Source of the DNA: Candidatus Neomarinimicrobiota bacterium
Lineage (GTDB): Bacteria > Fidelibacterota > JAANXI01
DNA: 64,000 nt
Assembly: GCA_021734025.1 (NCBI GenBank)
Contig: JAIPJS010000011.1
Location: 1-64,000, forward strand
Direction: 5' to 3'
The notes below the pieces were generated by a model. It did no database searches. It was not told the DNA's origin and saw only the letters and a program-made list of their open reading frames with translations. A program made the position numbers and the translations under genes. Positions 63,698 through 64,000 of this stretch are shown here, one piece after another. How positions within the stretch are numbered: position 1 is the stretch's first letter; each line of letters begins with the position of its first letter.

Positions 63698-64000
63698 ATG
63701 GCTGAAGACAACATAAAGATTATTTCGAGAAATCGGAAAGCCCGGCACGATTACACTATCCACGAGACGTACGAGGCCGGCATCGCACTCCGCGGAAGCG
63801 AGGTGAAATCGCTGCGGGATGGGAAAGCGAGTCTGTCCGAAGCGTACGCCCGGGTGATTGATGGTGAAGTGTTCCTGATCGGCTCCTATATCAAGCCGTA
63901 TAAGCATACCGGAGAGCACGATCGCCCGGATCCCCGGCGGGACCGGAAACTGTTGCTCCACAAGCGGGAAATCCGGCAGCTGAAAAAGCAGACCGATATC
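63698..64000 (+). CDS. smpB: SsrA-binding protein SmpB (3' truncated by window end)
   Basis: Binds tmRNA for rescue of stalled ribosomes. 101 residues are visible and the frame is open at the window end; the full protein would be ~155. [43 protein letters not shown] and LSEAYARV are unmistakable, as is the later [25 protein letters not shown] lies 5 bases before ATG 63698. The ssrA gene is not in the window. Confidence 0.97.
   Translation, partial: MAEDNIKIISRNRKARHDYTIHETYEAGIALRGSEVKSLRDGKASLSEAYARVIDGEVFLIGSYIKPYKHTGEHDRPDPRRDRKLLLHKREIRQLKKQTDI

Overview
This 64 kb window looks like the chromosome of a Gram-negative, outer-membrane bacterium of the FCB (Bacteroidota-like) group. The evidence is: several secreted proteins ending in type IX secretion C-terminal sorting domains (YPNPFNP-type linker, final Lys-rich strand), a PorZ-like propeller protein, a TonB-dependent receptor with an N-terminal carboxypeptidase-regulatory-like domain, a FadL/OmpP1 porin, a surface-antigen Omp85 barrel, and many other beta-barrel and lipoprotein genes. 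The YPNPFNP form of the sorting domain is common in marine or sediment lineages such as Balneolota/Rhodothermota, Marinimicrobia, Calditrichota and Ignavibacteria. I cannot place the organism more precisely from the sequence alone.

Bases 1-19,906 form a polyuronate-degradation locus on the + strand. In order it encodes a 5'-truncated GH88-GH2 fusion, a secreted pectate-lyase-like beta-helix protein, an alginate-lyase-superfamily protein, KDPG aldolase (eda), KDG kinase (kdgK), two large multimodular PL6 (chondroitinase B/alginate lyase) proteins with type IX sorting tails, a heparinase II/III-type lyase, a ThuA-alginate lyase fusion, the cupin KdgF, and a GntR/LacI hybrid regulator. Lyases outside the cell would make unsaturated uronate oligomers. 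KdgF would linearise the unsaturated monomers, and KdgK plus Eda would split the resulting KDG to pyruvate and glyceraldehyde 3-phosphate. No SusC/SusD pair is present inside the window.

Bases 20,000-23,650 are an accessory scar. A degenerate tyrosine-recombinase N-terminus is joined directly to the tail of an Rhs protein whose tip carries an HExxH zinc-protease-like motif. This is followed by a small secreted protein, a type IV prepilin-like gene with a one-base frameshift, and a 1.2 kb non-coding stretch with a duplicated ~110 bp element and nested stem-loops.

Bases 23,650-44,340 are mostly housekeeping: a membrane sensor-like protein with a C-terminal Cys4 motif, a DUF4395 protein, a DUF6588-like outer membrane protein, and a site-2 protease. 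Next come an FMN riboswitch with ribD-ribE-ribBA-ribH and a PorZ-like gene, then adenosine deaminase, a DUF84 NTPase and an OPT transporter. A TPP riboswitch precedes a four-gene thiamin operon (HypE/AIR-synthase-like, thiE, thiD, tenA), and a second TPP riboswitch precedes a TonB receptor that probably imports thiamin or a precursor.

Bases 44,855-64,000 carry polA, nadB, an ABC-2 exporter, a nucleoside deoxyribosyltransferase-like protein, an HU protein, a BadF-type sugar kinase, lipoproteins, a FadL porin, an Omp85 barrel, a UMF1-family MFS transporter, three outer-membrane-like proteins (two of them clear paralogues), tRNA-Leu(CAG), and the start of smpB, which runs off the window. The gaps between these genes repeatedly hold the same family of purine-rich TATAAGGGTATAAGG-type intergenic repeats.
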